Assembly (NCBI GenBank): GCA_963921825.1
Contig: OY997589.1
Span: forward strand, 83,002,523 to 83,066,522
Source of the DNA: Erodium maritimum
Lineage: Eukaryota; Streptophyta; Magnoliopsida; Geraniales; Geraniaceae
Reading direction: 5' to 3'
Length of the DNA: 64,000 nucleotides
This document shows positions 21,179 to 30,825 of the stretch, in pieces. The first letter of the stretch is position 1. Each line of letters opens with the position of its first letter. The notes beneath the pieces were generated by a model. That model searched no databases and was not told where the DNA came from. It worked only from the letters and a program-made list of their open reading frames with translations. A program made the position numbers and the translations under genes.

Positions 21179-21648
21179 TATGTGCTTTTATTATTTGTTT
21201 CACATTAATTCACATATTCAGGCATCTGTAACAGTTTGAAAAACGTATCACCTCCATTTTTTCACTAACCAATCGAACATCAATAATGAGCATACATTGA
21301 TGGGTGGGTCTAGAAAAGGATTATGTTACACAAGCACTATTTCTTATTTCAAAAGTCAGCCCCAACCAAAATAAGCTTTATATGATTAGTGATGATGGAT
21401 CTAGAAAGCATACAAATGATCCATATCCTTATATTCTTCATCAATTAAATGATACATGTATCCCACAATTTTTTCTACGTTTTATAGAGGAAAGCACAAC
21501 ATACAACAACATACAAGTAGTGCTCTTCAAAAGAGCTTATTCACAGTAGATTAGAACTAAACCTAAGAGAAATATTATCCATCAATTGTCAGCAAACCAG
21601 GACAAAACCATGAAATATGATCATCAATTGTCGTCATCATCCTCGGAT
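21179..21648. other. BAHD2 3' flank, paralogous to BAHD3 3' flank
   Basis: Contains the presumed 3' UTR of BAHD2. Blocks such as CCATATCCTTATATTCTTC (21419 onward) and AAGCACAACATACAACAACA recur downstream of BAHD3 (48390 onward; 48751 onward). A perfect hairpin, GCTCTTCAAAAGAGC, lies at 21522-21536 and recurs at 48779-48793. Here the DNA lacks the foldback element found at 48453-48743. Confidence 0.6.
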
Positions 21649-22959
21649 TTAAGGGCACACACTTGGGTTCAAAATACCAAACTCGAGAAGCTCATGGTCG
21701 GTCTCAAAAAAGATCATGTCCTGTTCAGGCAAAGTCACCATAACTTCAATCCCATCCCCGTCTCTAGTATCCGTCAAGACGACCACATTCTTCATTTTCG
21801 GATTACCGGGGCAGATCCATGTCGGATTACCCCATCCGAAATCGAGCTCGTACCACTCGAATCGGCACCAACTTGTGAATACGTAAAAATTTATATCTTC
21901 TCTGGTGAGCAATGTTAAAAACTTTTTAATACCCTCGAAAACCATCGCCTGGACGGCTTTCGAGTCTCCAGACTTTGTCAGATAACTATGTGTTGCATCT
22001 CTCAACCCTTGACTGAGCTTACTTGCTAACCTTTGTAGGTCGTTGCGGTTGTCATCGGACTTTATAGGAACGGAAACTACCATGTTCCCGAGAGAATTCT
22101 CCGACAAGGGTGGCACAACCCTCGCACGGACGTTCATTGTTTGAGATACTACCGACGGTTTTGTCTCCTGTCCAGAGTTTTTGGTCAAGGAGTTGACTAT
22201 GCACTTCCAAATGAGCGCCGACACAGCGCCTAGGCGCGTGGGCCTTTCCGTGCCAGCGCTTGATGATTTGTCTTTTAGAGCTGCGATCTTGGTGGCTTGA
22301 AAAACGAACCTCCTCGTGCTATACTTGCACGCGCCGCGGCGCTCCAGCCTTTGAGAAACCTCAGGCTCGGGCGGATGAATGGTGGCAGCAACAGCGGGGA
22401 AGCGGGAGGCTATCACGTTCAGGTCAGGCGCCGGAAACTCTTCATCTCCACGCGCCGCCGCGGTCCAGGCTTTTAGAAACGCGATTATGGCACACGCGTC
22501 CATTATCGCGTGACTGAAGCACAAGCCTATTCCCATGCCGCCGCACTCGAGCACGTTGGCTTGGACACGCATGAGGGTTTGGGACCCACTTTCGGCTGGG
22601 AGCAACTTCCCGACAACCTCGTCATCGGGGCATCCGAGGATGTCCGAGAGACGGCATCCGTTGACTTTCGCCTCCACGAAGTCAACGCCGGCGTCGTTGC
22701 AGTCCACGTAATTCTCGGCCATGACAAGTCTTCCGGCCACGGGGTAGAACCGGACCAATGCTTTGGACAGCGACAGCTTCAACTTCGTTATTCGGTCGGA
22801 GTAGCTGCTTTGGCCGCCGGCGGGATAGAAAAGCACGACGGGCGAGTAGGCGGAGGGAAAGATTTGGTCGAAGACGGAGAGACTGAATCTTTTGAGGGCG
22901 TCGGGGGTCGGAGAAGATGGCTTGATAGTTTCTGTACGGACGATCTGTATCTCCACCAT
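21649..22959 (-). CDS. BAHD acyltransferase 2 (vinorine synthase-like)
   Basis: Encodes 436 residues from ATG at 22959-22957 to TAA at 21651-21649, in one exon. The frame stays open two codons further upstream but only from a TTG, so the ATG aligned with the paralogs (MVEI...) is chosen. The HxxxD motif is HAIMD at 150-154 and DFGWG lies at 373-377, both intact, so acyl-CoA-dependent O-acyl transfer is expected. FYPVAGRL and SLGNM are present. Between the two halves it carries a longer linker than BAHD1 (SQRLERRGACKYSTRRF region), shared with BAHD3, its closest relative. There is no targeting signal, as for the cytosolic family. The acceptor is unknown. The paralogs share the same strand and a TATA-like start about 60-80 bp upstream, so co-regulation is plausible but unproven. 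Confidence 0.94.
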   Translation of the reverse strand: MVEIQIVRTETIKPSSPTPDALKRFSLSVFDQIFPSAYSPVVLFYPAGGQSSYSDRITKLKLSLSKALVRFYPVAGRLVMAENYVDCNDAGVDFVEAKVNGCRLSDILGCPDDEVVGKLLPAESGSQTLMRVQANVLECGGMGIGLCFSHAIMDACAIIAFLKAWTAAARGDEEFPAPDLNVIASRFPAVAATIHPPEPEVSQRLERRGACKYSTRRFVFQATKIAALKDKSSSAGTERPTRLGAVSALIWKCIVNSLTKNSGQETKPSVVSQTMNVRARVVPPLSENSLGNMVVSVPIKSDDNRNDLQRLASKLSQGLRDATHSYLTKSGDSKAVQAMVFEGIKKFLTLLTREDINFYVFTSWCRFEWYELDFGWGNPTWICPGNPKMKNVVVLTDTRDGDGIEVMVTLPEQDMIFFETDHELLEFGILNPSVCP

Positions 22960-23201
22960 AGTCAACGGTTCTTATTATGAGCTTCGATCGTCTTCCAAGT
23001 TATGGGTAGAGCTAGTGGGTATATATATATATATATATGTATGTTTGTATGTATGCTATGTGTATTATATGACAAGTGGGGTGTTACAATAATCTTGTGT
23101 TTCATTACCCCTCAAGTTTATTTTAAATTAAGAGAATAAGTCTTAGCTAGTAGTTAAGCTTTCGTTGTTTGTTGCTATCATCCAGTAATTAAGTTGTTTT
23201 C
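22960..23201 (-). promoter_or_regulatory. BAHD2 promoter with (TA)n TATA region
   Basis: A (TA)n run at about 23021-23039 lies 62-80 bp upstream of the ATG on the minus strand. The stretch 22975-23201 matches the BAHD3 upstream region (50235-50465), including GACAAGTGGGGTGTTACAAT. The (TA)n tract replaces the shorter TATAAATATA of BAHD3. The copia-like element at 23202 cuts this promoter off from older upstream DNA. Confidence 0.6.
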
Positions 23202-23326
23202 TGTTGAGTTATTTGGACGTGAACAATGACTTGATTACTAAATAGTCAATATACAGAAGTGCATGTCGTGATTGTTAAGCAATCATTATTAAGAAAATTT
23301 AGATATTTTGATTGTCAAACAGGCAC

Positions 23327-24676
23327 TTTTTTTGATGAATATATAATTTTATTACTCAGATCAACTACCAGAAACCCCGGAATAGGGTCTGGCAACCGGT
23401 TCAAATTCATAACAATACTAGACCAAATAAAAGCATTACGAGCCAATACATGAGCTACTCCATTGATCTCCCTCCAAACATGTTGGACCTTCACTCCCTT
23501 AATCTGCCTTAGGATAAGTTTGCAATCATCAATAACCCCCCCCCCCCCCCCCCCCCCCCCAAAGGAGACAACAAACCCGTCAAACTATTGATAGCTAAGA
23601 CTACCCCGAGACAATCAGGTTCAACGATTCCAGCTCTCCATTCACTTTGCAACATCCAAACCAAAGCCTCCTTAATAGCCAAAGCCTCCGGAATTTCAAG
23701 ATTAAAAATATGAGGGAAATTAAAACTTCGAACCCCTCTCACCAAGCCCAAACTATCTCTGCAGACGAAGCTGTCGGCAACCCCTGACCGGCCACCACCG
23801 CTCCGTCGGTGTTTATTTTGATAATATCCTCTGTTGGTTTCCTCCACCTAGTTACGCCACCTTGATTAACCGGACTAGCAGAGAAATGTCGTACCTGAGC
23901 CTGTTTCCACTCAAAATTCAAAGAGGCAGCTCATCTATAAATAGCTTCAAGTGGAGAGGTTTTGTTACTCCAAACCCGTTTGTTACGGGCCTTCCAAAGC
24001 TCACAACATACAACACCAACCAACTCAGCCTCATCCTAGGGGAAATTCTCCCAGATAAAACCGAGCCATCTCCGAATCGAATCTAAATGCTCCAAAGTTG
24101 CCCCCGAAATTCTACTCCAAACGTCAACAGCTAGATGGCAATGCACAAATAGATGGATGTCCGTTTCCTCCTCACCACATACTCCACAATGTCTTGGAGC
24201 ATCAACCCACCGCTGTCTAAGACACATCCCCATTGGCAAAATGCCTGAAGCTCTTGTCCAAAGCAAGTGAGACACTTTGGGGGGAACCCTAAGGACAATA
24301 GTGTCTTCCAAAATTCATCCCTACTATTTGGTCCCCATCTACTTGTAAATGCATTGATCTCCCTGTAAACCATCCTCACTAAATAAATTCCATCCCTTGT
24401 ACTCTTCCAGTACCATGAATCAGGAGTGTTACCTCCACTGAGAGGAACTCGGAGAATAGCCTCCGCATCCCGCTCCGAAAAGACCCTGCGCACAAGATCA
24501 ACATTCAATTCCCGTCTCCCTGGACAAAATAATCTGTTAACCGGCCAACCTTCTAACCGGCCATCAACATCCAATGATTCCCCAGTCTCCGACTCTACCC
24601 ATGGAACACCTGAAATAAATGTCTGATCACCTGAACCAATCCTCCTCCGAATACTCCTACGCACAACCTCCTGGGC
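23327..24676 (-). pseudogene. LINE D fragment (zf-RVT and RNase H) inside the 5' LTR
   Basis: Minus-strand plant LINE 3' part. The zf-RVT region at about 24679-24036 contains DSWYWKSTRDGIYLVRMVYR, then CGVCGEEETDIHLFVHC, a zinc-ligand pattern. RNase H at about 23921-23509 has INTDGAVVAGQG and IPEALAIKEALVW. The poly(A) end is the T run at 23327-23333. It lies between the two halves of the 5' LTR, because GATTGTCAAACAGGCAC and CACTATTATAAGTTTAGAG continue the LTR on each side. It is defective through frameshifts and 5' truncation. The target duplication is unclear, at most about 6 bp. Confidence 0.82.
23536..23560. repeat. 25-base poly-C tract
   Basis: An uninterrupted run of 25 C on the plus strand within LINE D RNase H. 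It reads as poly-Gly on the coding strand, which is not normal for this domain. It is a true homopolymer expansion or a sequencing/assembly artefact. Confidence 0.95.
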
Positions 24677-24879
24677 CACTATTATAAGTTTAGAGTATTA
24701 GATTTACCTTAATTATGAATAATTAATCCCCATATTATTTTAGAAATTCTACATGGTATCAGAGTTTGGTTACGATTTTTGACAAACTCTCATGAATAAG
24801 TGGCTTTGTCCACTTGTTAGCTTATGGTTCTAACAAGTGGGCAAGGCGTTTGAAGGACATATTCAATCCTATATTTATT

Positions 24880-25620
24880 TTATTTTGTCTTATTTTGCTT
24901 TCGCATCGTGGTCACCAACCACATTTGTTCAGAAGAAAAGTTGTAGCTAGAACTATGGCCGAAGCCATAGTCAGAATTGGAACTATAGTTCTGGCCAGAG
25001 CAAGAGCCATAACCAGAGTTATAGGTAGAGTCATGCGCCACAAACATTGTAGAAGCTAGAGCCATAGCCAGAGTCATGAGCGTGAAGCCAGAGTTAGAGC
25101 CAGAGCATTGTTTTTTCTTCTTCTTCTTCTTCTCCAAGTTTGGCATATTTAAATGCTCCAACTTGAGGGAGGGTGAGCTGGAGCCAGAGTGATAGCCAGA
25201 GCAAGAGCCATAACCGGAGTCATAGCCAGAGCCATGCACCATAAAAATTATAGAAACCAAAGTCATAGCCAGATTTATAGCTAGAGTCATGAGCCTGAAG
25301 CCAAGACTAAAGGCAGAGCATTGTTTTTTTTTCTTCTTCTTCTCCAAGTTGGAAAACTATAGACGGAGCTGGAGCTCAATCCCGATATGAAGGATTCATA
25401 GATTGTTTTTTTTCTCTTCTTCAAGTTGGTCATTTTTAACTGCTCCAACTTGAGGTAAGGTTAGATGGAGTTGTAGCTGGAGCTAGAGCCATAGCTCGGG
25501 CCGTAGCTAGAACCATGAGCCATGAGTCATGAGTCAGGTTGAGCCAGATTCTCATACAAAGGATTACCTATCACAAAAATGTTAAATTATTTTTCTTGTC
25601 AAGTTCGACATTCTTTTCCT
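24880..25620. repeat. AGCCAG-type simple repeats with repeated polypurine modules
   Basis: Dozens of hexamer-like AGCCAG, AGCCAT and AGAGCC units. A module made of a T/C-rich run, CTCCAACTTGAGG and a purine stretch occurs at about 25110-25175, 25310-25360 (partial) and 25405-25470, and ends as the true polypurine tract at 25635. This suggests duplications of the element's 3' end. A 155-residue minus-strand Gly/Ser/Tyr-rich frame is a by-product of the repeats. Confidence 0.7.
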
Positions 25621-25908
25621 TCAAACTCGAACCTGAGGGAGGGTGTTGAGATATTTGGACATGAAACAGTGACACGGAAATTCATGACTTGATTACCAAA
25701 TAATCAATATATGAAAGTGCATGTCTTGATTGTCAAGAATCATTATCTGAAAAATGTAGATGTCTTGGTTGTCCAACAATCATTATTAGAAGTTTCAAGT
25801 ATTAGATTTATTAGTTATAAATAGTTAAATATATAGAGGTATTTTCACTGTAATAGAAAAACATTAATCAATGTTATTTTAGAATTCCTACATTTTCTAT
25901 TGTTTTAT

Positions 25909-27675
25909 TTTGATCGGCAAAGAATTTTTTTGTATTGAAACTCTTTCGAGAGAAAGAGAGGAAAGCAAACTACAAAAGCGCCCCTAGATGATCACATGTC
26001 AACTATAAGGGAAGAGAACCAAACTAATTCAAACAAAAGAAACAAACTACTTAAAGAACCAGGAGTTCTTACTCCTCCAAGCCATGTAGAGCTAGGAGAA
26101 GAAAACCAAAAAGCTTGTAGAGATGAGAGTTTTGATCTTGTGTGTTTTGATCTTGAGAAGATGAAGCTTGTGTAGATGATCTTTTGTTGCAAAGCTAGCA
26201 GAGATGAGGTTTTGGTCTTGTGAAGATGAAGATTGTGTAGCTGATATTGTTGCTTAAAATTGAAGCTGGTGTTACTACTGCATAATTGGAGCCGAAGTGG
26301 CTAAGGATGCTGAAGGTAATGTTGTAGGAGCAGATGATGTAGATGTTGATGAAGTGAAGATGGAAATGCAAGTGCATCCAAATGATTAGCTACTGAAGTG
26401 TATAGCTCATGTAAAGGATTGAAGATTGTGTCTTGGGCTTGAAGAAACTCCTTTTGCTGAGAGTTGAGATAATAAGTCGAAGAGATACTAATGTTGCAAT
26501 CACCAAAACCTACTAACCACCAAACCTACAAAGGGGCAAAAGAAACAGAGGAGGGGGAAGCAGAACACTTAAAGAAAATAAAACTACCCAACACACAGAA
26601 CCAAAAGAGAAGAAAAAGAAGAGAAAAGGCAACCCACACTCAAGCCAAACAAGAACCCTAGCCTAACTACCTCACCAAAGCTCACCACACTCACCAAACC
26701 CCACCCAACACCCACCCCCACAGCCCCCAACCCCAGAAGTTTTGATTGAATAAAACCAACCAGACCAAAAGATGAGCTCTAACAAGATTTCCAACCCCAG
26801 AGGAACCATCAAACTGATATGCATCAAGATCTATAATCAGATGATCAAAGTCAAAGAGGTACAAGCCAAGGGAGAGGATAGCCATTGAAGATATGAGAAA
26901 TAATTTCCATTTTCTTGAAAATTTGCCACCTCCCAAGAATAGGATTGATGTTGTATTTTGTCAAAGATTTCTGCCTCAGATAGCTTAACTTCATTAAATA
27001 GGAGAGTGTTTCTAGCTAGCCAAAGTTGCCAACAACAAATCTGAGCAATCTTGAGCCAAGAGGAGGACTTATATCTGCTATGAAGAAGAGAATGCCAAGA
27101 AGAAAGAATCTCCTTTAATGTTCCAGGTGATACCCAAGTTATCTCCCACCATAGTAAAATTTTGGACCAGACCAACCAGGATCTTGAACAATGAAGAATA
27201 ATATGAGAACTATCTTCAAACTCCCAATTGTAATATTTACACAGTTGCTCTTGAAATGACAAATTCATACCCTTTTGTCCAAAAAACACTTGGATGGTTA
27301 TGCATCATGACAAGCTAGCCAACAAAAGGCTGAGATTTTAGGAGGGATACCAGGTGTCCAAATATGTTTAGACCAATTGAAATCAGCAGTAGAGGTCATT
27401 GCTTGTTGCTGCATAATTGAGTAAAATTTTCTAACTGAAAAGCCTTTAGGATCACCAGTCCAAATTAGAGAGTCTGGTCTGTTCTGCACATGTATGCCAT
27501 TGAGAATAAACTGAAAAGTCATCCAATCTTGCTCAGCTCTACCTCAAGGAATTCTTGAAAATTTTAGATCCCAAGAGAAATTAGACCATGCTTTAGAGAC
27601 TAGCATTTTTTCCCCTGTGAGAGTATGAAGAGCCTTGGATATAAAACTTTGAAAGGGATCTCTCCCAACCATATG
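25909..27675 (-). pseudogene. LINE C 3' part: zf-RVT and 3' UTR
   Basis: Low-coordinate half of LINE C, separated from the rest by the gypsy element. Minus-strand frames at 27522-27298 (DSLIWTGDPKGFSVRKFYS) and 27289-26837 (SSHIILHCSRSWLVWSKIL, then WQLWLARNTLLFNE) form the zf-RVT region, but the first zinc-binding pair is degenerate (CKYYNW). The element lacks a clear RNase H. The 3' UTR ends near 25909 with the minus-strand LINE tail TTTGCCGATCAAAATAAAAC. The DNA beyond it (CTATTGTTTTATT) matches BAHD3 upstream flank. Confidence 0.8.
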
Positions 27676-29637
27676 TGTAAAACCCGCTTATAAGAGAAAA
27701 AGAAAAAGGGGTATTCTTTTGCAATTAGAAACGTCGAGGTATGTTTGTGCTATAAGTGGCTTTGGAAAATAAGTTTTTTTTTTTAAAAAAAAACTGTTGG
27801 ACTCGGTTGGAAAATGGACCGGTTTGGGCCCATTGAGTGAGTCAGGCCCGGTTTTTGGGCCCAACTGTTGTTGCTTCCCGTTTAAAAGGGATGAAACCCT
27901 AACCCTTTTCGGTATTGCACATCGCTCCCTCATTCCTTCTTCTTCGTCTTCTTCGAACCTCTCCCGACCCACACCTCTCGCCCTCTCATCTCGCCGGAAA
28001 CCGGCGTCTCCGACCTCCGTTCAACCACGACAGCCACCACCTCCCTTCCATCTCACCTTCTCGAACACCTCCGCCCAGAGCCGTCCTCTTTGGCCCTCTC
28101 CCTGCCTTCGATCTCGTCCGTCCAGCCCTAAGACGTCGACACCGAGCTCCGGTACCCTCCTCTCCTCCGATCGGGAGAGTTCTCCGGACACGACCGCCGC
28201 CGCCGAGCCCTCCCTCTCTCGTAGCCGCCTCGCCAGAACATCGCCCTAGCCCCGAGCTCTCCGGCCGTGTAAGGTTCCGTAACCACCGTGCTCGACTCCG
28301 GCCATAAATCCCCGTCGTCCCTGTGCTGCTCCAGAACCGAGCGCGTCAGCGCCGCCCGCTATCGGAGGGTTCGGCCAATCCAAGATCGCCGTGTCTCGAC
28401 GAGACCCTAGCCGGCGACGCTCAGATCCGAGACGGGGACTAGTCCCCTACGGCGGCAATCATCGCTGCCCGTCGCTTCCTTTCCTCCACAGTGAGGTTCG
28501 TGCCTTGGGGTTTAGTCGCCGGCGACGTCTTTGCCAGCAGCCGGTTTATTTTCCGTGCAGTTCGTCTCCTTTTGTTTGGCTTCTGTGTTTTGTCCCGAGC
28601 GGTGGATCTGAGTATTTTTGAAAACGACAAGAAGTATTGTAATTTCAGTGAAGAAAATAAAACGAGATTTGAAATAAAAGTTCGATCTTTGTATTTCGTA
28701 CGTAAAATTGTTATTGATCTGGACTGATCTGGAACGAAGTCTATTTTGGATCTGAACTGGTTGGAAGCAAAAACATTTGAAAATGAAATTGTTTTAAGTC
28801 AAAAAGGAAAACGAAGTCAGATCTGATTTAAAACGGTTTTGAGTGGACTTTGAACAAATCTGGACTCGAGTCAGGAGTTTTGGAATTTCAGAAAAGAGAT
28901 TTGTTAATTTCGGATTGAAGGGGTAAAAACAGTTAGTTTTTAAACGAGTTTTGAACGGTTGAACGTTGGAACCCTGGACGTTTAAATTGGACGGTTAATT
29001 CAGACCTAGAACGGAATAAAAGTGGAACCCTGAATCGGGTACCTCGGAAATCGTGTCTCGAAATCCATGTGTTGGGACCCGTGCTTCGAAATTCGTGCAC
29101 TGGGTTCTGTGCTCGAGTGCTCGAACCCGATTCGTCGTTTGAATCCCACTCTTAGCCCGCTCAAATTAAAAGGCAACTGTTGAATTTAAATCGAAACCGT
29201 CGTAACATTTAATTCGACTTGGAATCGTTTTTTGAGTTGGCCTTCGCTTTGTTTTAGAGTCCGGCTTCAATCGAAGAGAAGACCGAAGGTAGCGAGCCTG
29301 GACGTCAGCAGCTAGGAGACGCAGCTGTCGGTTCGCCTCGAGGTAGGGAAAAGTAGCCGGATCTCGGCCCTGACTAGGGAAAGTTAACAGTAGAGTTGCA
29401 TGTGACACCGGGGTGTCGTTGGTTAAGTAGGTTTATCGAATATTAGAAAGGCATGATACGGGAACGTAGCGATTATCGAAAATGCATGTGACACTTAGTA
29501 GTGTCGTAGGAGTAGAGAACTTAGCGTTATTAGGAGTACTGGAGGCATATGACCATGCCCGGAGGTTGATTGTGAAACTATTGTTATTAGGACTATTGGA
29601 GGCATTGGTTATGCCGGAGGTTGTTTGTGTATTTTCG

Positions 29638-29935
29638 TGTCTTGGGTGGCCATGAGAGCCCGTGTATTATTGTTGAGTCTTGGGTGGCCATGAGAGCCCG
29701 TGTTTTATTGTTGAGTCTTGGGTGGCCATGAGAGCGCGTGATATTATTATTGAGTTGGGTGGCCATGAGAGCCCGTGTTATTATTGTTGGTATCTTGGGT
29801 GGCCGTGAGTGCCCGTGGGGTTGTGAACTCGTACTTTACCGTTGGTGTCTTGGGTGGCCATGAGGGCCCGTAGGGTTGTTGAACCCGTGTTTTGTTATTG
29901 GTGTCTTGGTGGCCTTGAGTGTCTGTGGAGTTTGG
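29638..29935 (+). repeat. About 40-45-bp tandem array in the 5' LTR (7 units)
   Basis: Seven units with core CTTGGGTGGCCATGAGAGCC, then CGTG and a variable TTATTGTTGA-like or GGGTTGTTGAACC-like tail. The 3' LTR equivalent (36395-36725) has eight. Confidence 0.9.
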
Positions 29936-29999
29936 GACTGGTGTCGTTGCTGTTTGTTGAACTTTGTTTGTGATTGTGATTGGTTACTTGATACTGGCA

Positions 30000-30215
30000 G
30001 AGGTTGTGTGGTGTGGCTAGCCTCCCGACTGGGATCGGGAGAGGCGCAAAGGTTGTGGGCTAGCTCCCCGACTGGGATCGGGGGAAGGACGCGCGGGTGT
30101 GGCTAACCACCCGACTGGGATCGGGTGAAGCGGAGAGGTTGTGGGTTAGCCTCCCGACTGGGATCGGGAGAAGTTGCGCGACAGGTCGACCGCCTGACCT
30201 GACTGGGATCGGTAA
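30000..30215 (+). repeat. About 45-52-bp tandem array in the 5' LTR
   Basis: Units with core CCGACTGGGATCGGGAG, which contains the imperfect palindrome CCCGACTGGGATCGGG, separated by a GGTTGTGGGCTAGC-like linker. Four to five units occur here, and the counterpart lies at 36790-37005. Confidence 0.88.
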
Positions 30216-30813
30216 AGGGCGAGAGACAGAGATGGTTACTGAGCAGCTGGTATGCGATCCTTTGTGATCTTGTTTGGTGTGCGATCCTTTGTGATCTTGG
30301 GTGTTGCGTGGTTGTCTGTCGTGTCTTTGGAAGAGGTCGTCAATTGTTGTGTGGGGTCTACTTTACGTGTCCGAGTGTTGAGTCGGCTGAGGAAAGTATC
30401 AGCGTGTGGGTGTCGGCCAGTTTACTTGAGTTTGGGGATAGTGATCCCCGGTGTTGAGTTGGCTGTTGGTGTTACCGGCTTTGTCTGCTGATTATGCCGT
30501 AGTCAGTCTGTTATCCGTGGTGGTGAGCGAACGCTCACCCCTAGCTGCTTTTCCTACAGGTACCGGTCGCATGTTGGACTAGGTGAGCTTCTGAAGCTTG
30601 AAGAGCTATGAGCGGGATTCTGGGTTTATTTTGAGTCTAGCGACGGATACCATACTTTTGTCCACTTGTTGGGACGTGTTTTAAGTTGTAAATGTTATTT
30701 TTGTTGAACAAGTGGTGTTTTTAAAGTGGTTTATTGTAAAAGGTTTCAAAATGTTTTATTATTTGAAAGGTTCACGTTTAAGTTCGGTTTACTGAAATTG
30801 GGGCGTGACAGCT

Positions 30814-30825
30814 TGGTATCAGAGC
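30814..30825 (+). other. Primer-binding site, initiator tRNA-Met type
   Basis: TGGTATCAGAGC three bases after the 5' LTR end, complementary to the 3' end of plant initiator tRNA-Met. It starts minus-strand DNA synthesis in gypsy and copia elements. Confidence 0.93.

Larger units (their letters stand above)
23202..25892 (+). mobile_element. Small copia-type non-autonomous LTR element
   Basis: 5' LTR from 23202 (TGTTGAGTTATTTGG) to 24753 (ATTCTACA), split by a LINE fragment; primer-binding site TGGTATCAGAG from 24754; internal region 24754-25643; polypurine tract GAGGGAGGG at 25635-25643; 3' LTR 25644-25892 (249 bp, TGTTGAGATATTTGG...TTCCTACA). A perfect TTTTC duplication lies at 23197-23201 and 25893-25897. 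The internal 890 bp has no gag or pol; it consists of AGCCAGAG/AGCCATAG-type repeats and several CTTCTTCTTC-plus-purine modules. It would depend on another copia for its proteins. Confidence 0.88.
27676..30810 (+). repeat. 5' LTR of the gypsy element
   Basis: Runs from TGTAAAACCCGCTTATAA to GGGGCGTGACA, 3135 bp. A Pro/Ser-rich leader-like segment (about 27890-28300) follows AAACCCTAACCC. Other landmarks are donor-like CTCGAG|GTAGGG at 29343, two tandem arrays (29638-29935, 30000-30215), a perfect palindrome GGTGAGCGAACGCTCACC at 30522-30539 and acceptor-like TTTTCCTACAG ending at 30559. Confidence 0.95.

Noticed and set aside
22960-22965. Two extra codons upstream of the BAHD2 ATG, and likewise at 50217-50222 for BAHD3
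   Set aside because: They start with TTG, which is not a normal nuclear plant start. The next ATG aligns with BAHD1 and BAHD4.
24880-25347. Gly/Ser/Tyr-rich 155-residue frame considered as a secreted or glycine-rich protein
   Set aside because: It is produced by hexamer repeats in the interior of a non-autonomous LTR element, contains poly-Lys from a CTT run, and has no independent support.
27797-28307. Ser/Pro/Arg-rich frames in the gypsy 5' LTR, repeated at 34548-35184
   Set aside because: They lie inside LTRs, differ by frameshifts between the two copies and reflect CT-rich leader composition. No protein family was recognised.
30814-30825. TGGTATCAGAGC segments considered as tRNA gene pieces (also at 13495-13506 and 24754)
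   Set aside because: They are primer-binding sites directly after LTRs; no cloverleaf can be built around them.
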